Notes under the pieces: model-generated
Seen by the model: the letters and a program-made list of their open reading frames with translations, nothing else
Database searches by the model: none
Told to the model about the DNA's origin: nothing
Position numbers and translations under genes: made by a program
Shown here: positions 33,200 through 41,408 of the stretch, one piece after another
Layout of the letters: the number at the start of each line of letters is the position of its first letter
Position numbering within the stretch: position 1 is the stretch's first letter
Source: Amycolatopsis tolypomycina
GTDB taxonomy: Bacteria; Actinomycetota; Actinomycetes; Mycobacteriales; Pseudonocardiaceae
DNA length: 64,000 bases
Direction: 5' to 3'
Assembly: GCF_900105945.1 (NCBI RefSeq)
Contig: NZ_FNSO01000004.1
Coordinates: forward strand, 1,550,001-1,614,000

Positions 33200-34291
33200 C
33201 TAGCTCGATTTGAGCCGCACCCGGTCGCTCTCGCCGTCGCTCAGGAAGGCGGCCAGCGCACTTCCTTCGGTGGTCACCTCGCCGCGTTCGGCCTTCGTGA
33301 GGGGGCGCAGCGGCCGCACTGTCACGGCGTTCTCCTCGACCGTCCACGTCGCCGCCACCCGGCCGTCGAGCAGGAGCACGCGCTCGCCCGCCACGGACAG
33401 CCCGCGGTGGGCGTCGTCGATGATGCGGGACCGGTCGTCGTAGCCGAGGATCGCGTTGTCGAACGCGGGCAGGAACCGGGCCGGCGCCGGGGTGTCCGGG
33501 TCGGGGCGCGGCGCGTCGGGCAGGTCGAGCAGCTCGCGGCCGCGCTCGTCGCGGAAGACCACCAGCTCGTCGCGCACGGCCTTGACCGCGGCCGGCAGCC
33601 CGGTCAGGCCGGACCACGCGCGCAGGTCCGCCGTGGCCGCCGGGCCGAACGCCGCCAGGTAGCGGCGGACCAGCGTCCGGCCGACGCCGTCGTCCGGGTC
33701 GAGCGGGTCGGCGTCGCGGCCCAGCCACGCGGCCAGGGGTAGGTTCTTCACCCCCGCCTTGGTGCGCCACAGCCCGCGCGGCGGCAGCTGCACCGACGGG
33801 ATCAGCGCCGCGACCAGCAGCTCGCCGAGCGGGCGCGGGCCCGCGTCGGGCCACCGGTCGGCGACCGCCCGCGCGAGCTCGCCCATCGAGCGGGGCTCGC
33901 CGTCGGCCAGCACCGCCCGGCCGGCCGCGGCGAGCTCGGCCGGGTCCACCGCTGCCAGCTCGCGCCGGTAGGTGGTGACCACCCGCTGCCGCAGCATCCC
34001 GTCGAACCGGCTCCGCCACGCCAGGACGTCGTCGGCGGCGAGCAGGTGGACGGTGCGGCGCATGAGGTGGGTCCGCACGACCCGCCGTCCGGTCAGCAGC
34101 GTGTCCAGCGCGGCCGGGTCGAACGCGCGCAGCCGCGACCACAGCCCGGTGAACGGCTCCTGCGGCTCTTGCGCCTGCAGGCCGCCGAGGTGGGTGACGG
34201 CGTCGAGCACGGGCAGCTCGGCGCGGTCGAGCAGCAGCTGCCGGGCGAGGGCGGCGCGGTTGAGGGCCCGCGAGTCCAGGACGGGGTGCAC
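33200..34291 (-). CDS. Winged-helix AlkZ-like protein (HTH_42)
   Basis: 363 residues of the HTH_42/YcaQ family. The LGGLQAQEPQEP segment holds the QxQ motif on which the DNA glycosylase AlkZ, which removes crosslinked or bulky-alkylated bases, depends. Further conserved parts are THLMRRTVHLLAADDV, a RWPDAGPRPLGELL winged helix and LPAFDNAILGYDDRSRI. In Streptomyces relatives protect against azinomycin-type crosslinkers or repair DNA generally. Near the 5' end lies the TetR gene stop, 25 bases away, so the two may be cotranscribed. Confidence 0.87.
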   Translation of the reverse strand: MHPVLDSRALNRAALARQLLLDRAELPVLDAVTHLGGLQAQEPQEPFTGLWSRLRAFDPAALDTLLTGRRVVRTHLMRRTVHLLAADDVLAWRSRFDGMLRQRVVTTYRRELAAVDPAELAAAGRAVLADGEPRSMGELARAVADRWPDAGPRPLGELLVAALIPSVQLPPRGLWRTKAGVKNLPLAAWLGRDADPLDPDDGVGRTLVRRYLAAFGPAATADLRAWSGLTGLPAAVKAVRDELVVFRDERGRELLDLPDAPRPDPDTPAPARFLPAFDNAILGYDDRSRIIDDAHRGLSVAGERVLLLDGRVAATWTVEENAVTVRPLRPLTKAERGEVTTEGSALAAFLSDGESDRVRLKSS

Positions 34292-34316
34292 CAGGCCACC
34301 TTGCCGCAGATAGCGG

Positions 34317-34934
34317 TCAGGGTGTGTCCGCTACTCCGAGCATGCGCAGGACAAGGCCGCCGTACTCCTTGCCGAGGGCGGCCGGCGTCTGGCGGCTGCG
34401 CTCGCTGTACCACCGGGCGACGTCGACACCGAGCGAGAGCACCGCCCGCGCGGCGACGTGCGGATCGGACACGGTGAACACGCCGCCGTCGACGCCCTCG
34501 GCGATGACTTCCCGCACGATCCGCTCGATCCGGCGCCGCAGCGCGGCGACCACCTCGAACTCCTGCTCGGGCAGCGCCTGCAGCTCGTACTGGACAACCC
34601 GCGCCACGGTGTGGCGCCGCGCGTGCCAGGCCACGAAGTCCTCGACGATCAGCCGGATCCGCTCGACGGGGTCGGCTTCCTTGGCGACGACGTTCTCGAC
34701 CAGCGCGAGGGTCTGCTCGTGGCCGTACCGGCTGATGGCGAACAGCAGCGCGGCCTTCGAGGGAAAGTGCACGTAGAGCGCGGCGGGCGACATCCCCGCG
34801 GCGCCGGCGATGTCCCGCGTGGTGGTGGCGTGGTAGCCGCGCTGGGCAAAGGCTTCGACACCGGCCAGCATGAGCCGTCGCGCGGTCTCCGGCTGCACGT
34901 CCGGCCAGAGTTCGGCCGACAGCGACATCGACAT
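34317..34934 (-). CDS. TetR-family transcriptional regulator
   Basis: 205 residues: HTH (ARRLMLAGVEAFAQRGYHATTTRDIAGAAGMSPAALYVHFPSKAALLFAI) and a helical ligand domain. ATG 34934 has GGGAGGG nine bases upstream; a longer frame is open further upstream but lacks a ribosome-binding site. It diverges from the sigma-factor operon, and AAGCGGCCGCTT lies in between. It likely represses itself and perhaps the downstream AlkZ-like gene. Confidence 0.9.
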   Translation of the reverse strand: MSMSLSAELWPDVQPETARRLMLAGVEAFAQRGYHATTTRDIAGAAGMSPAALYVHFPSKAALLFAISRYGHEQTLALVENVVAKEADPVERIRLIVEDFVAWHARRHTVARVVQYELQALPEQEFEVVAALRRRIERIVREVIAEGVDGGVFTVSDPHVAARAVLSLGVDVARWYSERSRQTPAALGKEYGGLVLRMLGVADTP

Positions 34935-34990
34935 CCGGTGGTCCCTCCCAGCTCCGCCGCCCGGCCGGCAGGCACGGACTGGTCCATTGT

Positions 34991-35002
34991 AAGCGGCCGC
35001 TT
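34991..35002. promoter_or_regulatory. Candidate TetR operator
   Basis: AAGCGGCCGCTT is a perfect 12-base palindrome, 57 bases before the tetR start and 68 bases before the sigma-factor start. NotI-like GC palindromes arise by chance in this DNA, but the AA/TT flanks and position favour an operator. Confidence 0.4.
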
Positions 35003-35069
35003 TGTCCGGCCGGCTCCGTCTCCCGCGGGGTCGGGGAACTCGCGAGGGGGATAGTGGCAAAGAGGGGGC

Positions 35070-35687
35070 ATGACTTCGTTGCGTTCTGTGGGAGACAGCG
35101 ATCCGCCGGTGGTGGGGTTGCCGGAGTCGGATGCGGAGCTCGTGGCCGGGGACGCCGAGCAGTTCGGGGTGTTGTTCGACCGGTATGCGGGCGTGTTGCA
35201 CCGGTACTGCGCCGGCCGGGTCGGGGCCGGGGTGGCGGAGGACGTGGTCGCCGATGTGTTCTGCCTGGCCTTCAAGCAGCGGGATCGGTACGACGCCGGC
35301 CGGGTGAACGCCCTGCCGTGGTTGTACGGGATCGCCACCAACCTGCTGCGGCGGCGCTGGCGGCAGGAGGTTGCGCGGTATCGCGCCATGGCGAAGGTGG
35401 TGCCGCCTCTTGCCACGAGTGATGAGCCTGCGCAGCGGGCTGTCGAGCGCACCGACGCCACCGAGTACGTGCGGTTGATCAGTTCGGCTCTCGAACAGAT
35501 GCCGCGCCGGCAGCGGGACGTGCTCCTGCTCTTCGCGTTGGCGGACCTGGACTACGCCGAGATCGCCACCGCGCTCGGGATCCCGGTCGGGACCGTGCGT
35601 TCCGCGCTGCACCGGGCCAGGAAACGGCTGCGTGACGTCCTGCCCGCCCATGCCAACGTATCCGCCTCCCCGGAGATGACCCCATGA
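35070..35687 (+). CDS. ECF-type RNA polymerase sigma factor
   Basis: 205 residues with sigma region 2 (FGVLFDRYAGVLHRYCAGRVGAGVAEDVVADVFCLAFKQRDRYD, ALPWLYGIATNLLRRRWRQE) and region 4 (ALEQMPRRQRDVLLLFALADLDYAEIATALGIPVGTVRSALHRARKRLR), with no other domain. It is the first gene of a three-gene overlapping operon with a membrane partner and a secreted subtilase. ATGA overlap with the next gene. It presumably directs transcription of its own operon. Confidence 0.93.
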   Translation: MTSLRSVGDSDPPVVGLPESDAELVAGDAEQFGVLFDRYAGVLHRYCAGRVGAGVAEDVVADVFCLAFKQRDRYDAGRVNALPWLYGIATNLLRRRWRQEVARYRAMAKVVPPLATSDEPAQRAVERTDATEYVRLISSALEQMPRRQRDVLLLFALADLDYAEIATALGIPVGTVRSALHRARKRLRDVLPAHANVSASPEMTP

Positions 35688-36802
35688 ACACCCGGCAAGC
35701 ACCGGACGAGCAGCACGAGATCACCCTGCTCCGGTCCGTCCTCCACACCCCCGCCCCGGACCACGGCAGCCTCGCCAGGATGCGCGCCAAGGCCCTCCGG
35801 TCGATGCAGGCTCCGCCGGCACCCCGCCACCGGGGGCGCGTGGTGCTCGTCGCCGCGTCGGTCACGCTGGTCGCGGGCCTGGGCATCGCCATCGCGGTGC
35901 AGCCGGGCGACGGCGGCTCTCCCTCGGCCGCGCTTCCGACCAGTGGCGGCCCGGCCCGGCCCGGCACCCCCACACCGCTCGTCGGCGCGGACACCCCGGC
36001 TCGCGAAGCGCTGATCACGCTCGCGGCTCACACCAGTGCCCTCCGGCCGCTGGCGGTCCGGCCCGGCCAGTTCGTGTACTCGCACATGCGCGGTCAGGGT
36101 GTGCACGGGATCCCGGTGGGCGCGGACGGCGAGGCCCAGGTGGTCTGGGGGGACGAGACCAAGGCGTGGTTCGCGGCGGACGGGCTGCGGACGGTGCGCA
36201 TGGAGATGACGACCAACCTCAACGCACGCCCGTCGACGGACGCCGACGCGCGCAAGCTCGCCGACAACGGCAAGTCCCTGCCGAAGCCGCGCACCCAGGT
36301 GTACCCGAACCCGAACGGCAATCCGAAGGAACAACTGCCGGTCGCCGAGCCGAAGGAACCGGGCGTCAGCAACCCCACGTTGTCCTGGGTGGCGAGTCTG
36401 CCGACCGACCCGGAGCAGCTGCTGGCGGTGTTCCGGGAGGCCGCGGGCAAGAGCACCAAGCACGACGCCGACTACCTGACCTTCAAGACGGCCGCGAGCT
36501 TCGCCGCCCGCGCCGACGCGCTGCTCACGCCGGCGGTCCGCACGGCGTTGTACCAGGCCATCGCTCTGCTGCCGGGCATCGAGCGGGTGCCGGGCCAGGT
36601 CGACCTGAGCGGCCGCGCCGGCGTGGCCATCGGCCGGGACGGGGAAGGCTTCCGCAGCGAAATCATCCTCGACCCGGTGACCTCCCGGGTGCTCGGCACC
36701 AGGATGGTCGCGACGGCCGGGGCCGACGTGCCTGCCGGAACCGTGATCGCCTGGTCCAGCACCGACCAGGTGGTCGTCGACTCGGTGGGGGCGACCTCGT
36801 GA
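35684..36802 (+). CDS. CU044_5270-family membrane protein, putative sigma-factor partner
   Basis: 372 residues. A short cytoplasmic part (EITLLRSVLHTPAPDHGSLARMRAKALRSM), one membrane helix (about 50-68, VVLVAASVTLVAGLGIAIAV) and a large external domain containing QFVYSHMRGQGVHG and a late LPGIERVPGQVDLSGRAGVAIGRDGEGFRSEIILDPVTSRVLGTRMV. This family is usually encoded right after an ECF sigma factor in actinobacteria and is taken to act as an anti-sigma-like sensor. I see no zinc-binding HxxxCxxC motif. Start and stop both overlap the neighbours. Confidence 0.83.
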   Translation: MNTRQAPDEQHEITLLRSVLHTPAPDHGSLARMRAKALRSMQAPPAPRHRGRVVLVAASVTLVAGLGIAIAVQPGDGGSPSAALPTSGGPARPGTPTPLVGADTPAREALITLAAHTSALRPLAVRPGQFVYSHMRGQGVHGIPVGADGEAQVVWGDETKAWFAADGLRTVRMEMTTNLNARPSTDADARKLADNGKSLPKPRTQVYPNPNGNPKEQLPVAEPKEPGVSNPTLSWVASLPTDPEQLLAVFREAAGKSTKHDADYLTFKTAASFAARADALLTPAVRTALYQAIALLPGIERVPGQVDLSGRAGVAIGRDGEGFRSEIILDPVTSRVLGTRMVATAGADVPAGTVIAWSSTDQVVVDSVGATS

Positions 36803-39800
36803 CGCGCCTGACCGGACGACGCCTCGGCCACGCGGCGCTGGCCGTCGTCGCGCTCGCCGCCGTGCTCTCCCCACCGGCCGCGTCCGCGAACACCATCGCC
36901 GCCGCCGCACCGGCCCGGCCGGCCGGGAAGACCGTCACCCTCGTCACCGGCGACCGGGTGACGCTGACCGGCCGCGACGACGTCCGGGTGAGACCCGCGC
37001 CGGGCCGCGAGCACGTCGGTTTCGAGCAGCGGATCGACGAGAACGGGCACAGCGTCGTGGTCCCTCGCGACGTCGCGGCGCTCGTCGCGGGCGGACAGCT
37101 CGACCCGCGGCTGTTCGACATCTCGGCACTGGTCGAGGCCGGCTACCACGACGAAGCCCGGCGGGACCTGCCGCTGGTGGTGACCCACGCCGGCCGCGGC
37201 CTGCGCGCCGGGCTCGCGGCCGTCGCCGGCGGCCGCGAGCTGCCCAGCGTCGGAGCCACCGCCATCCGCCCGGCCAAGGACGCGATGTCCGCGGTGTGGA
37301 CGGCGCTGGACGCCGGGGGCCAGACGACGCTGTCGCCCGGTGTCCAGCGGGTGGCGCTCGACGGTCCGGTGCACGTCGACCTGGACCACAGCGTGCCGCA
37401 GATCGGTGCGCCGCAGGCCTGGCAGGCCGGGTACACCGGCGGGGGCACGACCGTCGCCGTCCTCGACACCGGCATCGACACCACCCACCCGGACCTCGCC
37501 GATGCGGTGGCCGGGACCCGGGACTTCACCGGAAGTCCCAGCGGCACCGACGACCGGGTCGGCCACGGCACGCACGTCGCGTCGATCATCACCGGCAGCG
37601 GCGCGGCCTCGGCCGGCCGGTTCCGGGGCGTCGCTCCCGACACCCGGCTCCTGGTGGGGAAGGTGCTCGACGACAACGGCGACGGCACCGAGTCCTCGGT
37701 CGTCGCGGGCATGGAGTGGGCGGCCGCGCAGGGGGCCGACGTCATCGCGATGAGCCTGAGCGGGCCGGTGGGCGGTGGCAAGGACCCGAGCGTGGACGTC
37801 CTGTCGGAGGCGGTGAACCGGCTCACCGCGCAGTCGGGCGCGCTGTTCGTGGTCTCCGCCGGGAACAAGGGCCCGCGCGGCGGGTCGATCGGCAGCCCCG
37901 GCGTCGCGGACGCCGCGCTGACGGTCGGGGCGGTGGACGGCGACGACGCGCTGGCCGAGTTCTCCAGCCGTGGCCCGCGCGCCGGCGACGGCGCGATCAA
38001 GCCGGACCTCACCGCGCCGGGGGTGGGCATCGTCGCCGCCCGCGCGAAGAACGGGAGCATCGGGACGCCGGTCGACGACGCCTACACGGCCCTGTCCGGC
38101 ACGTCGATGGCGGCACCGCACGTGGCCGGCGCGGCGGCGATCCTCGCCGGGATGCACCCGGACTGGGACCCGGCGCGGCTGAAGTCCGCGCTGATGGGCA
38201 GTGCCGCGCCCCGCGACGGGCTGTCGGTGTACGAACAGGGCGCTGGCCGGGTCGACGTCGCACGGGCGGTCAGCCAGCCCGTGTCGGCCACCCCGGCGAG
38301 CGTGTCCCTCGGACAGGCGCGGTGGCCGCACGGGGACGACCAGCCGATCCCGACGGTTCTCACCTACCGGAACACCGGCCCCACCCCGGTCACCCTGGAC
38401 CTGGCCGTGGCCGTGCGTGACGAGGCGGGGAAACCGGCGCCCGCCGGGATGTTCACCGTGGCGCCGCGCACGCTCGAGGTGCCCGCGGGCGGGCAGGCCA
38501 CTGCCACGCTGACCGCGGACACGTCGGTCGACGGTCCGGACGGCACCTACGGCGGCACGGTCGTCGCCACCGGTGGCGGGAACGTGGTCCGCACCCCGCT
38601 CGGCCTCCAGCGGGAGGCCGAGAACCACGACGTCAAGCTCGACTTCCGCGACTGGCAGGGAAAACCCGCACAGATCGCCGACTACCGCTTCGTCGGCCTC
38701 GACCGGCCCGCGGCGTACCTGGCCACCGTGCGGACCGGGTCGGCCGTCGTCCGGCTGCCACCCGGCCGGTACTTCTTCCACGCCACCGTCCTCGGCCGGA
38801 ACGACGGCAACGAGCTGATCAGGGCGCTGTTCGCCGAGCCGGAGATCACCGTCACCGGGGACACCGGGATGGCCATCGACGCCCGGGACGCCAAACCCGT
38901 CGGCATGAAGGTGGACCGGCCGGACCCCGGCGACTCCGAGACGATCCAGTCGTTCCTGCGCACCACATCCTTCGGCGAGACGGGGTTCCGCGACTTCGGA
39001 TCGTTCGACAAGGTGTGGGTGCGTCCCTCGGCCACGAGCGCGCCGGAGTTCACCTACACCGCGGAAGGGCTGCTCGCCCGGCGCGACGGGCAGGGCGGCT
39101 TCACCGGAAGTCCGTACCTGTACCACCTCCGGTGGGCGGAGCAGGGCCGCGTACCGGCCGAGCTCGTGCGGCACTTCGCCGATCGCGACCTCGCCACCGT
39201 CCGGTCCACGCACGCCGCGAGCGGCAGCGGGGAGATCGGCGAACGCGACTTCACGGTGCGGACGCCGCTTCCGTTCACGCTCCAGGAGTACTACACCCCC
39301 GACACGCCCTGGGACCGTTTCTTCGGCAAGCCCGCGGAAAAGCCGCTGTACTACTGGTCCACGCAGAGCGTGCCGAGGACGTTCCGGCGGGGCGAGTCCG
39401 TGGCCGAACACTGGAACACCGGGGTGTTCGGGCCGGCCTTCCCGCCGTATCCCGGGTCCCCGGCGGAGTGGGCGGGCCGGACCGGTGACACGGTGTACTT
39501 CGACCTGTGGCCGTTCGGCGACTCGTCGTCCGGCCACTATGGACAGTCGGTGACGGACTCCGCCGAAACCGTGCTGTACCGGGGAACCGAGCGGATCGGC
39601 AGCCAGCCGTGGGTGGGCTACCACGAGTTCGACGTGCCGCCGGGGGAGAGCCCGTACCGCTTGCACAGCGAGGCGGTGCGGAGCGGCTCGGCCGAGCTGT
39701 CGACGAAGGTCACCGCGGACTGGACGTTCCGGTCGGGCACCGTGCCGGGAGCCGAGGTGCGGCCCATCCCCCTGATGGCGGTGCGGTTCACGCCGTGGCT

Positions 39801-40080
39801 GGACGACCACAACCGTGCGCCGGGTGGTGTCCCGTTCGTCGTTCCGGTGCGGGTGGAGCACACCGACCAGCAAGCCCGAATCACTTCGTTGACGGTCCGG
39901 GTGTCCTACGACGACGGCGGCACCTGGCAGGCCGTGCCCGTGTGGCGCGGCGACGGACAGTGGCTCGCCGGCCTGCGGCACCCCGCCGGGGCCGCCTTCG
40001 TGTCGTTGCGGGCCACCGCGACCGACAGTGCGGGCAACACCGTCGACCAGACGATCATCCGGGGGTATCGGCTGAGGTAG
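36799..40080 (+). CDS. Large secreted S8 (subtilisin-like) serine peptidase
   Basis: 1093 residues from GTG 36799 (GTGA overlap with the partner gene). A signal peptide (LGHAALAVVALAAVLSPPAASA) is followed by a propeptide-like region and the subtilase domain. The triad is D223 (VAVLDTGID), H256 (VGHGTHVAS) and S436 (LSGTSMAAPHVAG), with the oxyanion N356 (SAGNKG). About 600 further residues are beta-rich, possibly immunoglobulin-like or fibronectin-like modules, including a hydrophilic Y/W-rich part, and carry no sorting signal. Cotranscription with an ECF sigma factor suggests release under envelope stress or protein-degradation demand; inferred. Confidence 0.92.
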   Translation: MTRLTGRRLGHAALAVVALAAVLSPPAASANTIAAAAPARPAGKTVTLVTGDRVTLTGRDDVRVRPAPGREHVGFEQRIDENGHSVVVPRDVAALVAGGQLDPRLFDISALVEAGYHDEARRDLPLVVTHAGRGLRAGLAAVAGGRELPSVGATAIRPAKDAMSAVWTALDAGGQTTLSPGVQRVALDGPVHVDLDHSVPQIGAPQAWQAGYTGGGTTVAVLDTGIDTTHPDLADAVAGTRDFTGSPSGTDDRVGHGTHVASIITGSGAASAGRFRGVAPDTRLLVGKVLDDNGDGTESSVVAGMEWAAAQGADVIAMSLSGPVGGGKDPSVDVLSEAVNRLTAQSGALFVVSAGNKGPRGGSIGSPGVADAALTVGAVDGDDALAEFSSRGPRAGDGAIKPDLTAPGVGIVAARAKNGSIGTPVDDAYTALSGTSMAAPHVAGAAAILAGMHPDWDPARLKSALMGSAAPRDGLSVYEQGAGRVDVARAVSQPVSATPASVSLGQARWPHGDDQPIPTVLTYRNTGPTPVTLDLAVAVRDEAGKPAPAGMFTVAPRTLEVPAGGQATATLTADTSVDGPDGTYGGTVVATGGGNVVRTPLGLQREAENHDVKLDFRDWQGKPAQIADYRFVGLDRPAAYLATVRTGSAVVRLPPGRYFFHATVLGRNDGNELIRALFAEPEITVTGDTGMAIDARDAKPVGMKVDRPDPGDSETIQSFLRTTSFGETGFRDFGSFDKVWVRPSATSAPEFTYTAEGLLARRDGQGGFTGSPYLYHLRWAEQGRVPAELVRHFADRDLATVRSTHAASGSGEIGERDFTVRTPLPFTLQEYYTPDTPWDRFFGKPAEKPLYYWSTQSVPRTFRRGESVAEHWNTGVFGPAFPPYPGSPAEWAGRTGDTVYFDLWPFGDSSSGHYGQSVTDSAETVLYRGTERIGSQPWVGYHEFDVPPGESPYRLHSEAVRSGSAELSTKVTADWTFRSGTVPGAEVRPIPLMAVRFTPWLDDHNRAPGGVPFVVPVRVEHTDQQARITSLTVRVSYDDGGTWQAVPVWRGDGQWLAGLRHPAGAAFVSLRATATDSAGNTVDQTIIRGYRLR

Positions 40081-40125
40081 CCGGGGAAGGCGGCCCTGAA
40101 CTGCGAAGATCTACTATTCCCTGAT

Positions 40126-40158
40126 GGTATACATGCGAGGTATACACCTCCGGTATAG
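40126..40158 (+). promoter_or_regulatory. Three GGTATA repeats at 13-bp period before padR
   Basis: GGTATAC (40126), GGTATAC (40139) and GGTATAG (40152) start exactly 13 bases apart; each GTATAC is itself palindromic. The last one contains TATAGT (40154-40159), a likely -10. The array ends 45 bases before the padR ATG, so PadR would bind over its own promoter. Confidence 0.6.
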
Positions 40159-40203
40159 TGATCCGCGGCCTCGGCGTACCGGGGTCAAGGAGGGATCAGG
40201 GGA

Positions 40204-40725
40204 ATGTCGATTTCGCATACCCTGCTCGGACTGCTCGAGTCCGGCCCGCGGCACGGTTACGACCTGAAGCGGGCGTACGACGAGCAGTTCGGGCAGGACC
40301 GCCCGCTGGCTTACGGCCAGGTCTATTCGACGTTGTCGCGGCTGTTGCGCAACGGCATGGTCGAGGTGGCGGGCGTCGAGAGCGGTGAAGGTCCGGAGCG
40401 GAAGCGCTACACGATCACCGACGCCGGGGTCACCGACGTCGAGACGTGGCTGCGGACTCCGGAGAACCCGCAGCCGTACCTGCAGAACACGCTCTACACC
40501 AAGGTCGTGCTCGCGCTGCTGTCCGGGCGCAGCGCCACCGACGTGCTCACCGTCCAGCGCGGCGAGCACCTGAACGCCATGCGCGCGCTCACCAAACGCA
40601 AGAACGCGGGCGACCTCGCCGATCAGCTGATCTGCGATCACGCGCTCTTCCACCTCGAGGCGGACCTGCGGTGGCTGGAGCTGACCGCCGCGCGCCTCGG
40701 CGAACTCGAAAAGGCGGTGCGCTGA
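40204..40725 (+). CDS. PadR-family transcriptional regulator
   Basis: 173 residues: winged helix (SHTLLGLLESGPRHGYDLKRAYDEQFGQDRPLAYGQVYSTLSRLLRNGMVEVAGVESGEGPERKRYTITDAG) and a C-terminal Vir-type helical dimerisation part. First gene of an operon with an ABC ATPase and a permease (TGATG overlap). PadR regulators commonly repress neighbouring drug or peptide exporters until the substrate binds. Confidence 0.93.
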   Translation: MSISHTLLGLLESGPRHGYDLKRAYDEQFGQDRPLAYGQVYSTLSRLLRNGMVEVAGVESGEGPERKRYTITDAGVTDVETWLRTPENPQPYLQNTLYTKVVLALLSGRSATDVLTVQRGEHLNAMRALTKRKNAGDLADQLICDHALFHLEADLRWLELTAARLGELEKAVR

Positions 40726-41408
40726 TGACCGGGACCCCGTTGCTCGTCGGCAAGGACCTGCACAAGGCGTTCGGTGCCACGCAGGCGCTCGACGGGGCTG
40801 CGCTGTCCGTCTCGGCGGGGGAGGTGCTCGCGATCATGGGCTCGTCCGGGTCGGGCAAGTCGACGCTGCTGCACTGTCTCGCCGGCATCGTCCGGCCGGA
40901 CTCCGGTTCCATCAGCTACCGCGGCGCCGACCTCGTCGCGATGAACGACCGGGGACGGAGTGCGTTGCGGCGCACCGACTTCGGCTTCGTGTTCCAGTTC
41001 GGCCAGCTCGTGCCCGAGCTGTCCTGCCTCGAGAACGTCGCGCTTCCGCTGCGGCTGACCGGGGCCCGGCGCAAGCAGGCCGAAGCGAAGGCGACCGAAT
41101 GGCTCGCCCGGCTCGAGGTCGACGCGCTGGCGAAGCGCCGCCCCGGCGACGTGTCCGGCGGGCAGGCGCAGCGGGTCGCGGTGGCGCGGGCGCTGGTGAC
41201 CGGGCCCAAGGTCGTCTTCGCCGACGAGCCGACCGGTGCACTCGACTCGCTCAACGGCGAAAAGGTCATGCGGATGCTCACCGAAGCGGCGCGGGAGACG
41301 CACGCCGCGGTCGTCCTGGTGACCCACGAGCCGCGGGTCGCCGCCTACTCGGACCGGGAAATCACGGTGCGCGACGGGCGCACGGTCGACCGGGAGCTGG
41401 TCGCATGA
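40725..41408 (+). CDS. ABC transporter ATP-binding protein, MacB/LolD type
   Basis: 227 residues with Walker A GSSGSGKST, Q-loop FVFQFGQLVPELS, signature VSGGQAQRVAVARAL, Walker B VVFADEPTGALDS and the H-loop VTHEPRV. The LolD/MacB pattern (ENVALPLRLTG) fits type VII ABC systems that use an FtsX-like permease. Its ATG shares one base with the PadR stop and its stop overlaps the permease start. Confidence 0.95.
   Translation: MTGTPLLVGKDLHKAFGATQALDGAALSVSAGEVLAIMGSSGSGKSTLLHCLAGIVRPDSGSISYRGADLVAMNDRGRSALRRTDFGFVFQFGQLVPELSCLENVALPLRLTGARRKQAEAKATEWLARLEVDALAKRRPGDVSGGQAQRVAVARALVTGPKVVFADEPTGALDSLNGEKVMRMLTEAARETHAAVVLVTHEPRVAAYSDREITVRDGRTVDRELVA

Noticed and set aside
36472..39981. 1169-codon minus-strand open frame opposite the subtilase
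   Set aside because: Shadow of the S8 peptidase gene; composition is typical of a complementary frame and there is no ribosome-binding site or motif.
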